A stretch of DNA of 6,875 nucleotides from Pseudomonadota bacterium (GTDB lineage Bacteria > Pseudomonadota > Gammaproteobacteria > Steroidobacterales > Woeseiaceae). Where the stretch lies: contig JADFKA010000097.1 in NCBI GenBank assembly GCA_022565135.1, forward strand, positions 1-6,875, in the 5' to 3' direction. Positions 4,838-6,875 of the stretch are shown in pieces. The notes under the pieces were generated by a model. The model made no database searches, was not told where the DNA came from, and saw nothing but the letters and a program-made list of their open reading frames with translations. Every line of letters starts with the position of its first letter. The first letter of the stretch is position 1. The translations under genes were made by a program, and so were the position numbers.

Positions 4838-6875
4838 TGCAGCAACCAAAACCGCGAATGATTTGCAGGCAGCCGCAATCGCAATACCGGCGCAGCTGCT
4901 GGCATTCAGGAGTAAAACAGGCATCGGGGCGACACAAAGTCGCGACTCTTTTGCAACGTCGGCCTGTCTGGGTCTGGCATTTATTGCTCTTGACGATACT
5001 CATGGCTCGACCCGTTACGGCCGCTACAAACGGCCCAGCGCCCGGGGAAATGCAGGCGGGCAGTCTTCTCATGCGCATGGAACAGGGCTATGTCATTGCG
5101 ACCCTGCTTAACACCGACGTCAACATAACGGTCAACGGTCTCGTCGCACGCGTGTCGGTGATGCAAGAGTTCAAGAACACGGGCAGCGAGTGGGTGGAAG
5201 GCGTGTACGTTTTCCCGTTGCCGGACAAGGCTGCTGTCGATTACATGCGTCTCTATATCGGCGACCGTTTGATCGAAGCCGAGATTCGCGAGAAAGATCA
5301 GGCAAGAAAAGAGTACGAGCAGGCGAAGCAAGCCGGCAAGAAGACCAGCCTTGTCGAGCAGCAACGCGCAAATCTGTTCACGACGTCTGTAGCCAATATC
5401 GCGCCTGGCGAGACTGTCATCGTCGAAATTGAGTACCTCGAAGATCTGCAGTATGACGAAGGTACATTCAGTCTCAGATTTCCGATGATGCTAACGCCGC
5501 GTTACATTCCAGGTCAGGCGCTAGCGCACCGGCACGGCAGCGGATGGTCGCCGGACACGTCACTTGTCGATGATGCATCGCTTATTTCGCCGCCGATGGT
5601 TTCTGCATCCGGGGGCCACAGGATTTCGTTACGTGTCAGCGTCAACGCGGGCATGCCGCTCGAGATCATTGCGAGCCGTTATCACCCGGTCAATGTTGGC
5701 GAAACCGATGGCCGCTACATCGTCACGATGGCCGGCCGCCGGGCAGCGATGGATCACGACTTCGAACTTCTGTGGCGACCCGTTCCGTCGTCGTCACCAC
5801 GAGCGATGGCATTCACCGAAACTATCAATGGCGAACCGTATTACTTGCTTATGGTCGTGCCTCCCGAACTCGACGATGTGCCAGGTGCGCAGCTGCCGCG
5901 CGAGATGATATTTATTATCGACACCTCAGGTTCGATGCAGGGCGTATCGATGCGGCAAGCGAAACAGGCGTTGCGGCGCGCAATTGACGGCCTGCGTCCC
6001 GGTGATCGTTTCAATGTCATCGAATTCAATTCATTCACACATGCACTTTTCGGGGCCAGTGTGCCGGCCGATGCCGCACACATCGGTGTTGCGCGAAAGT
6101 TTGTAAAACAATTGCAGGCGAACGGCGGCACTGAAATGTACCCGGCGCTGGAATCTGCTTTGCGCATGCCAGCGCCGAAGTCCTATCTTCGGCAGATCAT
6201 ATTTATTACCGACGGTGCGGTCGGCAACGAGGATGGCCTGTTCAGTCTCATCGAAACTGAGCTCAATAATGCACGGCTGTTCACCATTGGCATCGGGTCG
6301 GCACCCAACAGCTGGTTCATGCGCAAAGCCGCCGCGGCAGGCCGCGGTACGTTTACGCTCATCAGCGCGTTGCACGAGGTCAGCGAAAAAATGGATCGGC
6401 TGTTTCGCAAGCTTGAACATCCACAGATCACCAATATCAACATTCAGTGGCCGAGCGGTAATGTTATAGACAGTTACCCGACCGTAGTCCCCGATCTTTA
6501 TCTCGGCGAACCGGTTACCGTGAAAGTCAGGGCGTCGAGTTCGTTTCGGCGCGGTGATGTTGTCCGCATAAGCGGGGACTCTGTCGGTGGCTCATGGTCG
6601 CGTGACCTGGTGCTCGCGATCGAAGCGCAGAGTTCGGGTGTTGCGGCGCTTTGGGCGCGAGCGCGCATAGCCGATTTACTCGACGATGCACGTCGTGGCG
6701 CCGACGCAGATGAAACGCGCTCCGCCATCGTGGCAACCGCGTTGACTCATCATCTGGTCAGCAAATACACGAGTCTGGTTGCCGTCGACAAAACACCGGT
6801 TCGACCTGCCGGCGAACCGTTGACGAACGAACAGGTAGCCAGCCGGATCCCCTATGGCCAGAGTGGTTCTGCGAT
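4837..6875 (+). CDS. Marine proteobacterial sortase target protein (VIT + vWA), C-terminus beyond the window
   Basis: 679 codons are present without a stop, and the frame runs off the right edge. The start at 4837 is set by AAGGAG seven bases upstream. A basic n-region of about 43 residues leads to a hydrophobic segment WVWHLLLLTILM (45-56) and a probable signal peptidase site near PVTA-A (59-63), so export by Sec is likely. The VIT domain spans about 86-215 and includes EWVEGVYVFPLP (118-129) and SLVEQ-x-x-x-NLFTTSVANI. The vWA domain spans about 355-530 with a complete MIDAS: D362-T-S-G-S366, Thr432 and Asp459, predicting Mg/Mn-dependent ligand binding. A conserved tail HHLVSKYTSLVAVDKTPVRP (638-657) is typical of this family. 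Full-length members end in an LPXTG-like signal, a membrane helix and basic residues, none of which is visible here. The family is the dedicated substrate of a proteobacterial sortase usually encoded nearby. The divergent PdsS/PdsR pair supports the call. Generic VIT/vWA proteins are the alternative, but the context argues against that. Confidence 0.94.
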   Translation, partial: MQQPKPRMICRQPQSQYRRSCWHSGVKQASGRHKVATLLQRRPVWVWHLLLLTILMARPVTAATNGPAPGEMQAGSLLMRMEQGYVIATLLNTDVNITVNGLVARVSVMQEFKNTGSEWVEGVYVFPLPDKAAVDYMRLYIGDRLIEAEIREKDQARKEYEQAKQAGKKTSLVEQQRANLFTTSVANIAPGETVIVEIEYLEDLQYDEGTFSLRFPMMLTPRYIPGQALAHRHGSGWSPDTSLVDDASLISPPMVSASGGHRISLRVSVNAGMPLEIIASRYHPVNVGETDGRYIVTMAGRRAAMDHDFELLWRPVPSSSPRAMAFTETINGEPYYLLMVVPPELDDVPGAQLPREMIFIIDTSGSMQGVSMRQAKQALRRAIDGLRPGDRFNVIEFNSFTHALFGASVPADAAHIGVARKFVKQLQANGGTEMYPALESALRMPAPKSYLRQIIFITDGAVGNEDGLFSLIETELNNARLFTIGIGSAPNSWFMRKAAAAGRGTFTLISALHEVSEKMDRLFRKLEHPQITNINIQWPSGNVIDSYPTVVPDLYLGEPVTVKVRASSSFRRGDVVRISGDSVGGSWSRDLVLAIEAQSSGVAALWARARIADLLDDARRGADADETRSAIVATALTHHLVSKYTSLVAVDKTPVRPAGEPLTNEQVASRIPYGQSGSA

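Noticed and set aside
5564..5908. Open frames within the sortase-target gene in other frames
   Set aside because: The frame from 4837 is open to the window end and shows continuous VIT and vWA homology; the others are shadows.

Overview
The window looks like a moderately GC-rich gammaproteobacterial chromosome, probably from a marine or related aquatic lineage. Two things suggest this. The first 82 bases are the 3' end of a glutamate synthase small subunit gene (gltD) of the proteobacterial type. The right-hand half carries most of a 'proteobacterial dedicated sortase' (Pds) locus, a system described mainly from marine proteobacteria. No rRNA, tRNA, insertion sequence, CRISPR array or phage gene was seen. 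Coding density is high, and the longest gene-free stretch is 121 bp.

Layout from left to right: (1) 1-82, the tail of gltD, + strand. (2) 130-1893, a complete 587-residue inner-membrane protein, + strand, with three predicted membrane helices, a TolB-N/FlgO-like domain and a C-terminal TPR array; its physiological role is unknown. (3) 1894-1969, a short AT-rich gap between convergent genes. (4) 1970-4006, pdsS, a sensor histidine kinase, - strand. (5) 4023-4715, pdsR, its OmpR-type response regulator, - strand, 16 bp upstream of pdsS and almost certainly in the same operon. (6) 4716-4836, a divergent regulatory region with strong ribosome binding sites for both flanking genes, GCC motifs spaced at about one helical turn, and a 7-bp inverted repeat whose loop holds the ribosome binding site of the next gene. 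(7) 4837 to the right edge, a secreted VIT + von Willebrand factor A protein, + strand, that matches the 'marine proteobacterial sortase target protein' family. Its C-terminal sorting signal lies past the window end.

The kinase, the regulator and the sortase substrate form one functional unit. PdsS probably senses an envelope or extracytoplasmic cue through a large periplasmic region and phosphorylates PdsR, which is well placed to control the divergent substrate gene and its own operon. The substrate would be exported by Sec, bind a metal ion through its intact MIDAS site, and be processed by a dedicated sortase expected just beyond position 6875. LPXTG-sortase systems are typical of Gram-positive bacteria. 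The acceptor to which a sortase attaches a protein in a diderm cell is, as far as I know, unresolved, so this is the most interesting part of the window. The families are catalogued bioinformatically, so the locus is under-characterised rather than wholly new.
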